NCBI GenBank assembly: GCA_022571715.1
Contig: JACZXH010000040.1
Span: 1-32,662, forward strand
Direction of reading: 5' to 3'
Origin: Bacteroidota bacterium
GTDB lineage: Bacteria > Bacteroidota > Bacteroidia > Cytophagales > Cyclobacteriaceae
Length of the DNA stretch: 32,662 nt
Made by a program: the position numbers and the translations under genes. Below are positions 11,604 through 19,593 of this stretch, piece after piece. The notes below the pieces were generated by a model. The model searched no databases. It worked only from the letters and a program-made list of their open reading frames with translations, and had not been told where the DNA came from. Position 1 is the stretch's first letter. Each line of letters opens with the position of its first letter.

Positions 11604-13025
11604 ATGAAAATAATTGCTTTACATTTTTGTGTATTGGTCCTGTTGGGCTCTTTGCCGGGATTTAGCCAGACGCAAGAAACTACACACACGAGAATAGTAC
11701 GGATGACGAATCAACAGATGGATTCCATCTATAATATACGTGAACGGAGAGCTATCCAAAAGGCATTAAAAAAGATTGCAGCCTACGAAATAAATACTCG
11801 GAAAGACACCCTCATAAACATATCAATTGCGGGAGGACACCTCCGTGAGGTTCCGGAATTTATCCAATACTGTACAAACCTGAAATTATTGCGTATGGAA
11901 AGCAATAATTTTGACAGTTTTCCTGCTTTTATGGGAAATCTCCATGAACTAATTTATTTAAATTTAACGGATAACAATTTGACGGAGATACCAGGTTTCA
12001 TTTTCCAACTGGAAAACCTGGAAACACTGAATTTAAGCAGCAACCGGATAACAAAGCTCCCCAGGGAGCTAAACAGGATGGAACACCTCAAAGAGATCGG
12101 ACTGTATAATATGCATAATAATATCCGTAAACTGAAAATCCGTAAAAACAATACGATTACAAGGGTGGTGCTGCGTGGAAATGATCTTAAAAAGCTTCCC
12201 AGGAGTATTAAGAAATTAAAGCAATTAAAGTACATCGATCTGAGTAATAATCTTTTCACTTCCATTCCAAAAAATCTTAGGAAAAGCAAAAAACTGAAAA
12301 CCCTACAGATCAGCAGAAACAGTATAGTCCTTGACAAATACAATTTCAGTAAAATCAATCACCTTGAAAAGATTAAAATGAACTACTGCGACATTAACTA
12401 TTTACCGTCGCGATTCTTCGACCTTGTAAATCTTACGGAGCTGCAATTAGCTGAGAATAATCTACAGCTATTATCAGGAGATATCGGAAAACTCAAAAAA
12501 ATTGAAATTCTCACCTTATATAAAAACAACCTGACAACCCTGCCGGATGAACTATTTACGCTGGAAAATCTGCACACGATTGATCTTTACTATAACAACC
12601 TTACAAAAATATCGCCAAATCTGGGCAATCTTAAAAAACTTAAAATACTATATCTTTCATTTAATAAGCTCTACCGAATTCCAGACGAAATTCAAAAACT
12701 CGGTGAGTTGGAAGAGCTGTATCTTCACCATAACAAACTGAGCGAAGTACCTGAGGGCATAGGTGAATTAAACCGGTTGCGTGTGCTCCATCTAAACAAT
12801 AACTATCTGAATATATTTCCTGATAAGATATTGAAATTATCTAATCTGATAGATCTTGATATCTCTTCCAATGATATTCGGAATTTTCCTTTGGAGCTTA
12901 CCGGGTTGGATAAGCTCTTTCTGGTTTTCATTCAGGAAAATCCGACTGCCGAATCGGACAATCCTGCAGAACTAAAGAAAATGATCACCTATTTTGAAAA
13001 AGCAGGGGTAAAGATAAATTATTAA
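11604..13025 (+). CDS. Secreted leucine-rich repeat protein
   Basis: This is a 473-residue protein with a clear signal peptide (M-K-I-I-A-L-H then a hydrophobic stretch, cleaved near F-S-Q). After an ~45-residue charged region there are about 16 consecutive LRRs, every one 23 residues long, on the pattern LxxLxLxxNxLxxIPxxIxxLxx, ending in an Asn-Pro cap near the C terminus. Repeat 5 is rich in Asn/Lys/Arg and departs from consensus. LRR solenoids of this kind usually bind proteins. No transmembrane segment, lipobox or T9SS C-terminal sorting domain is visible, so a periplasmic location is the simplest reading (inference). It is divergent from gyrB and convergent with the following minus-strand cluster, so it is probably monocistronic. 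The partner is unknown. Confidence 0.88.
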   Translation: MKIIALHFCVLVLLGSLPGFSQTQETTHTRIVRMTNQQMDSIYNIRERRAIQKALKKIAAYEINTRKDTLINISIAGGHLREVPEFIQYCTNLKLLRMESNNFDSFPAFMGNLHELIYLNLTDNNLTEIPGFIFQLENLETLNLSSNRITKLPRELNRMEHLKEIGLYNMHNNIRKLKIRKNNTITRVVLRGNDLKKLPRSIKKLKQLKYIDLSNNLFTSIPKNLRKSKKLKTLQISRNSIVLDKYNFSKINHLEKIKMNYCDINYLPSRFFDLVNLTELQLAENNLQLLSGDIGKLKKIEILTLYKNNLTTLPDELFTLENLHTIDLYYNNLTKISPNLGNLKKLKILYLSFNKLYRIPDEIQKLGELEELYLHHNKLSEVPEGIGELNRLRVLHLNNNYLNIFPDKILKLSNLIDLDISSNDIRNFPLELTGLDKLFLVFIQENPTAESDNPAELKKMITYFEKAGVKINY

Positions 13026-13054
13026 TTTTTTGGAGCGTTTGGACTGAATACAGG

Positions 13055-13420
13055 TCAATATCTTCCCAACCGAAGTAGCACAAGTGTACAGGCATTCAGG
13101 GTCTCGACACCTTTTTTATTGGCTATGATTTCAAATTCAGGATTTTCAGTTCCAGGGTTAAAAATTATGCGCCTTGGGTTTAGTGAAAGCAAATAATCAT
13201 AATGGGCTGCCTGTACTGCCTGACTAATGTACAAGGTGATTGTATCAACATTGTCCACGGGGGGCTTATTTCGGATATCAAGAATATCCCTTCCAAGCAC
13301 TTTTCCGTTTTTTATACCAATCGGTACAAACACATGGTTATATTCTGCAAGCATTGCTGAAGCAATAAACGCATATCTGGAAGTATCGGAAGTGGCTCCT
13401 ATCAAAACGGTCTTTTTCAT
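13055..13420 (-). CDS. CoA-binding domain protein (YccU-like)
   Basis: The Met at 13420 (M-K-K-T-V-L-I-G-A-T) is preferred because it starts at the first beta-strand of the fold, giving 121 residues; an earlier ATG at 13438 abuts the upstream stop. The N-terminal V-L-I-G-A-T-S-D-T-S-R-Y-A nucleotide-binding loop, the central V-F-V-P-I-G-I-K and the later I-F-N-P-G-T-E-N-P-E match the small single-domain Rossmann CoA_binding_2 family. The substrate and function of these proteins are largely unknown. The gene follows the FAD dehydrogenase by 18 bases on the same strand, so the two are probably co-transcribed; this may indicate a shared redox or acyl-metabolite role (inference). Confidence 0.8.
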   Translation of the reverse strand: MKKTVLIGATSDTSRYAFIASAMLAEYNHVFVPIGIKNGKVLGRDILDIRNKPPVDNVDTITLYISQAVQAAHYDYLLSLNPRRIIFNPGTENPEFEIIANKKGVETLNACTLVLLRLGRY

Positions 13421-13438
13421 ATGACGATCCAACAACAT

Positions 13439-15028
13439 TTATTTTATCAGGGTTGCGATATTTCTATAATTTTCAGCCAGCAAAGATGCACATTTTATTC
13501 CATCCAAAGCGGCAGATACAATTCCCCCGGCATATCCTGCACCTTCGCCGCACGGGTAAAGTCTCTTAATCTGGATATGTTCACAGGTTTCCCTGTCTCT
13601 TGGAATACGAACTGGACTTGATGTACGGCTCTCCACACCTGCCACCACTGCGTCACGGGTTATATAACTCTTCATCTGTTCACCAAAATGCTTAAAACCC
13701 TGTGATAAACGTGCTGCGATATTTACGCCAAGTAATTCCCGGATATCAGCTGGTTCAATACCTGGCTGGTATGAACTGTCCGGTAGAGTGGAAGATATCT
13801 TTTTATCCAGAAAATCAGTAAGTCTCAACGCAGGTGCTGCCTGACTACCTCCCACCATCCGGCATGCATGTTGTTCGATTTCTTTCTGGTACATCATACC
13901 TGCAAGCGGGCCATATTTACCATACGATTTCAAGTCTTCATTTTCTATAGCCACCACAACACCTGAATTCGCATACCTGGAGCCTCTCCGTGAAGGACTC
14001 ATTCCATTTAACACAACCTCTCCGGGAGATGTCGCAGATGGCACGATAAATCCTCCTGGACACATACAAAAGGAGAATACACCACGTCTTACCTCGTTAA
14101 CTAAGCTCTGTGAAACCAGCGAGTAAGACGCAGCCGGTAAATACTTATTTCTTACTTTTCGATGATATTGAATGCTGTCAATGAGGCTTTGAGGATGTTC
14201 GATCCTGACGCCCAGAGCAAATGGTTTGGCTTCAATCTGTATTTTTCTGTTATGAAGCAGTTGAAAAATATCCCTTGCACTATGTCCTGTTGCAAGTATT
14301 ACAGCTTTACCGAAATATTTTTCACCTTGCGAAGTCACCACACCCGTTATTTCGTTATTATCCAGTATAACATCAGCCATCTTTGTATTAAAATGAATTT
14401 CACCACCGGCAGACTGTATATTTTCACGGATGGCCGTTATGATTTGCGGCAATCTGTTGGTGCCGATGTGTGGGTGCGCTTCGTACAATATCTCAGCTCC
14501 TGCTCCATGGGCTACGAGTATCTCAAGGATCCGCCTTACATCACCTCTTTTTTTTGAACGCGTATAAAGCTTTCCGTCGGAAAAAGTGCCTGCTCCACCC
14601 TCGCCAAAACAGTAATTTGATTCGGGATTTACAATATGCCGGCGGTTTATAGCCGCCACGTCACGCCGGCGGCTTCTTACATCTTTACCTCGTTCAAGAA
14701 TAACGGGCTTCAACCCAAGTTCGATGAGCTGTAGTGCCGCAAAAAGTCCGGCAGGGCCTGATCCAATTATTAAAACCGGTTCTTTGTGTTCCACACTATC
14801 AAAGTCGAACTTGTATTGTATTAGGGGAGGCAGTATTTCATTTACATAAACTGTTGTATTAATATGAATCTTAACGTTTCTGGTCCGTGCATCGATACTT
14901 CTTTTATCTATCGAAATACCCACTTCTTCTTGTTCTGAAATTCCGGCTTTTTTACAGACAGCCTGCTTAAAACTGACTTCGTTATACGCGGCTTCCGGTG
15001 GAAGCGTTAATTGGATATGCTTTCTCAT
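13439..15028 (-). CDS. FAD-dependent dehydrogenase (COG2509-like)
   Basis: This is a 529-residue flavoprotein. An N-terminal ~85-residue domain precedes the dinucleotide fold. The ADP-binding motif V-L-I-I-G-S-G-P-A-G-L-F-A-A ends in the acidic L-E-R-G at about residues 85-115. Next come Y-C-F-G-E-G-G-A-G-T-F-S-D-G-K-L-Y-T, A-T-G-H-S-A-R-D and, near the C terminus, Y-P-C-G-E-G-A-G-Y-A-G-G-I. This arrangement is characteristic of the 'uncharacterised FAD-dependent dehydrogenase' family COG2509, widespread and of unproven substrate. It is full length with an intact binding site. It sits between the MORN_2-barrel gene (34 bases upstream) and the CoA-binding gene (18 bases downstream) on one strand, consistent with an operon. 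Confidence 0.88.
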   Translation of the reverse strand: MRKHIQLTLPPEAAYNEVSFKQAVCKKAGISEQEEVGISIDKRSIDARTRNVKIHINTTVYVNEILPPLIQYKFDFDSVEHKEPVLIIGSGPAGLFAALQLIELGLKPVILERGKDVRSRRRDVAAINRRHIVNPESNYCFGEGGAGTFSDGKLYTRSKKRGDVRRILEILVAHGAGAEILYEAHPHIGTNRLPQIITAIRENIQSAGGEIHFNTKMADVILDNNEITGVVTSQGEKYFGKAVILATGHSARDIFQLLHNRKIQIEAKPFALGVRIEHPQSLIDSIQYHRKVRNKYLPAASYSLVSQSLVNEVRRGVFSFCMCPGGFIVPSATSPGEVVLNGMSPSRRGSRYANSGVVVAIENEDLKSYGKYGPLAGMMYQKEIEQHACRMVGGSQAAPALRLTDFLDKKISSTLPDSSYQPGIEPADIRELLGVNIAARLSQGFKHFGEQMKSYITRDAVVAGVESRTSSPVRIPRDRETCEHIQIKRLYPCGEGAGYAGGIVSAALDGIKCASLLAENYRNIATLIK

Positions 15029-15062
15029 GTAAGGTATCTATCCTTAAAAATATCCGGATTTT

Positions 15063-16904
15063 CTATTTTCTTATCCTCATCGCTATTCCGAGATTAACCC
15101 CCAACCGGAAAGCAAGTGACATATTGGAGGTAGGCAAATCACTGAAATACCCGACATTGTCTTCTGTTGAATTAAAGTCCCTGGTGAAACTGCGATAACC
15201 TATACCTAATCCAATATATAGATCAATGGTCATGCCGCCTTCGTTTGGAGATTTGAAATACCGATTGCCTACAAATAGACTATATTCATATTTATTTTCC
15301 AGTTGCTCCAATACTATGTAGTTATCGGGAATATCCTGATCGGGTATCTTTACAAGATGATTAATGTTAGAATATCTGATCTCGTGTCCGAAATACGGAG
15401 AACCTGTGATTTTTACACTTTTGTAGAATTTTTGTCTTAACGCCAACTCCCATCCCTGCTCATAATTTTCACCAAAAGAAAGGCTGTTGTGTTTTCTGAA
15501 AAACGGATCCCTGATCAGAATGAATAATAATTCATAGCCCAGTCTTTCCTGAAAATAGTATTCAAGTCCAAGCGGAAAACTTCCTAAAACGGGAGCGATC
15601 GGATTATAGCCGATAATCAGGGCTCTGAATTCATTGATTTTCGAATCAAAATGATTGAACTTCTTCATTTTGAATTTATAGGTCCCGGCCTTTCTTCCTC
15701 TATCTCTATTAAGTGCCTTTTGTTGCTTTGAATCTTTTGCAAGCCATAGGGTTGGATTGCCGTTCTCATAATAAGGCTTGTAGTATCCAGCTATCGTTCC
15801 ATCTTCTTTATAAAGTTCCCAAATACCAATTCGCTCATTATTCCTGATCGTACCTTTCATTTTTAATTTTTTATCTGAATAATAGCCCAAATACTCCCCT
15901 ACTCCATTGTCAAATTCACAAACGCCCTCCAGTTTCCCGTTTTCATAATAATAATCCCAGTGCCCATGATTTTTGCCATTTAAAAGGGCACCTTTTAAAC
16001 GTAACGAGCCACTTTTATAAAACTCACGATACGCTCCTGTACCGTTTACAAAATCTCCTATGCCTCGCGATGTACCATCCTTATAAAACAATTCCCAGTA
16101 TCCATGTTTCTGACCTTTTTCATAAATACCCCGCGAACTTACTTCGCCATTTTCATGATAATCGAGCCACAATCCTCCTGGTTGGTCCTTAATATAAATT
16201 CCTTCAGAAATCAGATTGCCCTGTTCATTATAATATTTCCAATTTCCGTTTTTTAACCCGTTAAAAAAATATCCTACTGCTTTTTTCGTACCGTCCTCAT
16301 AAAAGTACGTCCAGATACCGTTTTTTTGACCGGAAACTTTTTCACCGGACATTTTTACATTTCCAGTAGGATAATACTCTTCATACATGCCTTGGCCCAC
16401 TTCATAGTTTGCAACAGCCAATAACCCTCCTGTATCATAATAATATTTCCATCTATCCTGTTTTTTGCCATCTTTAAACGCTCCTTCACTTTTGAGCATA
16501 CCCGTAGAATAGTACATTTTCCAATATCCCTGTCGTGCACCCCCGGATATATCACCTTCCATACTTTTTTGCCTGTTTTCATAAAAATACTCCCACATTC
16601 CTTCATTTTTCCCATCTTTTAGTGAACCCCGCATTCTTAATCCACCATCTTCATAATAAAACTCCCATGCTCCATTTGAAACATTATTGAAATACTGTCC
16701 CTGCGTTTTAAGGTTGCCGTTTTTAAAAAATGAAGTGTACGGCCCATGCAATATTTTAGATCCGACAGACTTTAGGGTGTAGATTTCCTTAACCATGGAT
16801 TTCTGGTCATCAAAGTAGGACTTTAATTCATGCCCCTGCCCTAATACCTGTTCGTACATTGCCGACAAGCAGATAAGAACCACTATCACATAGAATATTT
16901 TCAC
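15063..16904 (-). CDS. MORN_2-repeat (YwqK-like) protein with C-terminal outer-membrane beta-barrel-like domain
   Basis: This is a 613-residue exported protein with a signal peptide ending near L-G-Q-G. Residues ~50-385 hold about 14 tandem MORN_2 repeats of 22-24 residues (G-x-W-x-x-Y-Y-x-x-G-x-L-x-x-x-G-x-x-x-x-G-x-x-x), the unit found in proteins often labelled 'YwqK family antitoxin'. After a basic linker with K-A-L-N-R-D-R-G-R-K, residues ~410-613 consist of alternating amphipathic strands (F-P-L-G-L-E-Y-Y-F, G-W-E-L-A-L-R-Q-K-F-Y, Y-I-G-L-G-I-G-Y-R-S-F), ending in G-V-N-L-G-I-A-M-R-I. That resembles a small outer-membrane barrel. The repeats would then lie on one side of the outer membrane (inference). 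Repeat 5 is degenerate. It is the first gene of a likely three-gene minus-strand unit. No toxin gene is adjacent. Confidence 0.82.
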   Translation of the reverse strand: MKIFYVIVVLICLSAMYEQVLGQGHELKSYFDDQKSMVKEIYTLKSVGSKILHGPYTSFFKNGNLKTQGQYFNNVSNGAWEFYYEDGGLRMRGSLKDGKNEGMWEYFYENRQKSMEGDISGGARQGYWKMYYSTGMLKSEGAFKDGKKQDRWKYYYDTGGLLAVANYEVGQGMYEEYYPTGNVKMSGEKVSGQKNGIWTYFYEDGTKKAVGYFFNGLKNGNWKYYNEQGNLISEGIYIKDQPGGLWLDYHENGEVSSRGIYEKGQKHGYWELFYKDGTSRGIGDFVNGTGAYREFYKSGSLRLKGALLNGKNHGHWDYYYENGKLEGVCEFDNGVGEYLGYYSDKKLKMKGTIRNNERIGIWELYKEDGTIAGYYKPYYENGNPTLWLAKDSKQQKALNRDRGRKAGTYKFKMKKFNHFDSKINEFRALIIGYNPIAPVLGSFPLGLEYYFQERLGYELLFILIRDPFFRKHNSLSFGENYEQGWELALRQKFYKSVKITGSPYFGHEIRYSNINHLVKIPDQDIPDNYIVLEQLENKYEYSLFVGNRYFKSPNEGGMTIDLYIGLGIGYRSFTRDFNSTEDNVGYFSDLPTSNMSLAFRLGVNLGIAMRIRK

Positions 16905-16935
16905 CCCAGTTACTCCTTAATCAATAATAAAGGTA

Positions 16936-16943
16936 CAAAGGTA
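16936..16943 (-). promoter_or_regulatory. Putative -7 element upstream of the MORN_2-barrel gene
   Basis: Minus-strand reading is TACCTTTG, an exact TAnnTTTG match, 31 bases before the start codon at 16904. No clear -33 TTTG is present at 19-21 bases. It lies in the 175-base divergent region shared with the acyl-CoA dehydrogenase gene, which has its own match at 17053. Confidence 0.35.
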
Positions 16944-17052
16944 AATAATCAGAAAAAAATACACTGCGTTAACTTCTTTTGGTCGCTCGTACAATACACT
17001 AATAATTGATTTATTTAGTTTCCATTTATCCGCTGAAAAGAATGAATTCATT

Positions 17053-17060
17053 TAACTTTG
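17053..17060 (+). promoter_or_regulatory. Putative -7 element upstream of glutaryl-CoA dehydrogenase gene
   Basis: TAACTTTG is an exact TAnnTTTG match 19 bases before the ATG at 17080. A TTTA at 17025-17028 is a poor and slightly distant (24-base spacing) candidate for the -33 box. The predicted leader is about a dozen bases. Confidence 0.35.
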
Positions 17061-17079
17061 AACCAACTAATTCAAAGCT

Positions 17080-18303
17080 ATGGAATCCACGACATATACC
17101 CAGAAAGTACCTTATAAGAAATCTTCGAAACAGGACATGTTTGAATCTCCTGACTTCTATAATATTGATGATTTGCTTAGCGAAGAGCATCTCCTGATCC
17201 GCAAATCCATCAGGGATTTTGTAAAAAAGGAGATATCTCCTTACATCGAGGATTGGGCTGAAAACAATCATTTTCCCATACACATCGTCAAAAAATTTGG
17301 TGAAATCGGGGCCTTTGGGCCATTTGTTCCTAAAGAATATGGCGGACAAGGGATGGACTACATTGGTTACGGACTTATCATGCAGGAAATCGAGCGTGGA
17401 GACTCAGGGATGCGTTCTACAGCTTCGGTCCAGGGATCACTAGTAATGTACCCTATCTACAAGTTTGGATCAGAGGATCAAAAGAATAAATACCTTCCAA
17501 AACTGGCTTCCGGCGAAATGTTGGGTTGTTTTGGGCTTACAGAACCCGATTTCGGATCTGATCCGGGAGGGATGAAATCACATTTTGAAGATAAGGGTGA
17601 TTATTACTTGTTAAACGGCACCAAAATGTGGATCTCTAATTCACCCGATGCAGATATTGCAATAGTTTGGGCAAAAGACGAAAGCGGAAGGGTGAAGGGC
17701 CTCATTGTCGAAAGAGGAATGGAAGGGTTTACAGCTCCTGTGATTCATGGTAAATGGTCACTCCGTGCAAGTTGTACAGGCGAACTGGTATTTGATAATG
17801 TGAAGGTCCCGAAAAAAAACCTACTTCCCGGAAAAGATGGATTGGGAGCTCCGATGATGTGTCTTGATTCAGCCAGGTATGGGATTGCCTGGGGCACAAT
17901 CGGTGCCGCTATGGACTGCTATGATGCTGCAAAAAGGTATGCACTGGAACGCATCCAGTTTGACAAACCAATAGCTTCGTTTCAACTTATACAAAAAAAA
18001 CTTGCTGAAATGCTAACTGAAATCACAAAAGGTCAGCTTCTCAATTGGAGGCTGGGTACGCTGATGGACAACGGAACTGCTACCACACCACAGATCAGTA
18101 TGGCTAAACGTAATAGTGTGGAAGTAGCATTAAATGTAGCACGGGAAGCCAGGCAAATACACGGAGGAATGGGTATCACCAACGAATATCCGATCATGCG
18201 CCATATGATGAATCTAGAATCGGTACTTACCTATGAAGGTACGCACGACATTCATCTACTTATTCTGGGCCACGAAATTACAGGAATCCCAGCATACAAA
18301 TAA
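17080..18303 (+). CDS. gcdH: Glutaryl-CoA dehydrogenase (acyl-CoA dehydrogenase family)
   Basis: This is a 407-residue acyl-CoA dehydrogenase fold protein. It oxidises and decarboxylates glutaryl-CoA to crotonyl-CoA in lysine/tryptophan degradation, passing electrons from FAD to ETF. Family evidence: C-F-G-L-T-E-P-D-F-G-S-D-P-G-G (flavin site), the substrate-binding arginine in M-R-S-T-A-S-V-Q (R112) and the catalytic glutamate in T-Y-E-G-T-H-D-I-H (E386). The latter two are the glutaryl-CoA dehydrogenase versions of these motifs rather than those of short-chain or isovaleryl enzymes. The ending I-L-G-H-E-I-T-G-I-P-A also fits. It has no same-strand neighbour and ends 19 bases from the convergent DUF1573 gene. 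The substrate call rests on motifs only. Confidence 0.88.
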   Translation: MESTTYTQKVPYKKSSKQDMFESPDFYNIDDLLSEEHLLIRKSIRDFVKKEISPYIEDWAENNHFPIHIVKKFGEIGAFGPFVPKEYGGQGMDYIGYGLIMQEIERGDSGMRSTASVQGSLVMYPIYKFGSEDQKNKYLPKLASGEMLGCFGLTEPDFGSDPGGMKSHFEDKGDYYLLNGTKMWISNSPDADIAIVWAKDESGRVKGLIVERGMEGFTAPVIHGKWSLRASCTGELVFDNVKVPKKNLLPGKDGLGAPMMCLDSARYGIAWGTIGAAMDCYDAAKRYALERIQFDKPIASFQLIQKKLAEMLTEITKGQLLNWRLGTLMDNGTATTPQISMAKRNSVEVALNVAREARQIHGGMGITNEYPIMRHMMNLESVLTYEGTHDIHLLILGHEITGIPAYK

Positions 18304-18322
18304 TCAGTAAAAATTATGAATT

Positions 18323-19414
18323 TTACTTCTCCTCGATAAACGCTTTTATGGTGATCCGCTGGGTTGGTGCTAAAGGATCATTCGAGAAGATCGTCACAGA
18401 TTTTTGCTGAGATCCCCGCCTTCCGGATGAGTTAAATGTAACTGTAAGTTTACTGCTCTCACCTGGTGAAAGTGTGCTTTTTTCAGGCTTAGAAACCGTA
18501 CATCCACAGGTAGCTTTCGTTTTTCGTATATTCAATTCCGATTTGCCTATGTTAGTAAACAAAAATATTGTGGAAACCACATCTCCCTGTTTTATTCTCC
18601 CAAAATCATGTAAGTGTGTCTTAAACGTGAGTTTTGGGGCCTGTGCGAGTTCTTCAGGAGTCATTGGCGGAAAATATTCTTCTATATTGGCATAAACCGA
18701 AAACGACTTCCTGCTGCTTTCTGCTTCATCCGTAAAAAGTACGATGTTATCTGACATGAATCCATAATCATTTCTTGCCCCGGTATCATACGTGATAATG
18801 ATGTTACCCTTTGTCTTGGGTTCAAGGGTTATGGGTAAAACCTGTACTGTAATATAAGCAGGCGCCTGTGTGCTGTCGAGAAAACGAATCGGATTTTCAC
18901 TTGCATTATAAATTTCAAATTCTTTTGTGACAGGTGCATTGTTTAACACTTTCCCCAAATTAAACCCCCGGTTTTTTACCCGTATACCGCCCATCAGAGT
19001 AGGAAAATCATCTTCAATTGTTCTAGGTCTGGGTGTTACAATCCCCTTAATATAGAGGACATATCTTTCAGTGGTACCATTTGTAGTAACTGTTAGCGAT
19101 TTGGAAAACGGACCAGGCCGGTTTTGCGGATCATATTTGGCCTTGATATACCCGGTGCCTCCCGGGGGTACTTCTTCACGAGTCCATCCTGGAGTGGTGC
19201 ATCCACATGAGGCATTTACATTTATGACATTTATGTTATTAGTTCCTGTGTTGGTAAATATAAATTCGTACTCTACCGGACCATCCACCTCATTGATCGT
19301 TCCAAAATCATGGGTCTTATCAGAAAAAGCCAGTTCCTGTACAAACTGAGCAAAAGTAAAATGACTTGTAACCAGAAAAACCAGAAAAATAGAGAAGCTG
19401 TCAATTTTTTTCAT
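18323..19414 (-). CDS. DUF1573 protein with three Ig-like domains
   Basis: The start at 19414 (M-K-K-I-D-S-F-S) gives a signal peptide cleaved after F-A-Q and a 363-residue protein; the longer frame to 19465 would begin upstream of a TAAATTTG promoter-like element. DUF1573 modules begin with H-D-F-G and adopt an ASPM/Hydin-like Ig fold. The first (H-D-F-G-T-I, then S-C-G-C-T) and the last (H-D-F-G-R-I, then T-C-G-C-T) are clear. A middle segment beginning G-F-N-L-G-K-V-L-N looks like a diverged module lacking the C-G-C pair. Such proteins are common, exported and of unknown role in Bacteroidota. No operon partner on this strand. Confidence 0.85.
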   Translation of the reverse strand: MKKIDSFSIFLVFLVTSHFTFAQFVQELAFSDKTHDFGTINEVDGPVEYEFIFTNTGTNNINVINVNASCGCTTPGWTREEVPPGGTGYIKAKYDPQNRPGPFSKSLTVTTNGTTERYVLYIKGIVTPRPRTIEDDFPTLMGGIRVKNRGFNLGKVLNNAPVTKEFEIYNASENPIRFLDSTQAPAYITVQVLPITLEPKTKGNIIITYDTGARNDYGFMSDNIVLFTDEAESSRKSFSVYANIEEYFPPMTPEELAQAPKLTFKTHLHDFGRIKQGDVVSTIFLFTNIGKSELNIRKTKATCGCTVSKPEKSTLSPGESSKLTVTFNSSGRRGSQQKSVTIFSNDPLAPTQRITIKAFIEEK

Positions 19415-19466
19415 CGTATTATACGTTAATAATTCTTTCTTAAAAGAAGTAACCTGTATCGCCAAG

Positions 19467-19474
19467 CAAATTTA
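19467..19474 (-). promoter_or_regulatory. Putative -7 element upstream of the DUF1573 gene
   Basis: The minus strand reads TAAATTTG, an exact TAnnTTTG match, 52 bases before the preferred ATG at 19414. Transcription would start near 19460, downstream of the alternative start at 19465, supporting the shorter protein. No good -33 match was seen. Confidence 0.3.
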
Positions 19475-19593
19475 ATCAAGAATTACATCGGGTTACAGCA
19501 TTTGAAAGAAATTACCAATTAATAGCAAATTTTATTTGAATGCACTTATTAAAAATTAGATTATTTTATTTGCACAAGTTTTAAACAAATCAT

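Noticed and set aside
11954-12358. 134-residue antisense reading frame inside the LRR gene
   Set aside because: Its Leu/Ser/Phe-rich translation is the complement of the Lys/Asn/Leu repeat codons; no start context or family resemblance.
14162-14557. 131-residue plus-strand frame inside the FAD dehydrogenase gene
   Set aside because: It lies wholly opposite a strongly conserved flavoprotein and shows no domain.
15063-16904. Toxin-antitoxin system suggested by YwqK-like repeats
   Set aside because: The protein has a signal peptide, about 14 repeats and a barrel-like C terminus, and neither neighbour looks like a toxin. The repeat family name alone does not support a TA call.
18301-18325. Bidirectional terminator between gcdH and the DUF1573 gene
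   Set aside because: The GTAAAA(A)TT/AATTTTAC palindrome is AT-only apart from its ends, has a bulge and is too weak to call.
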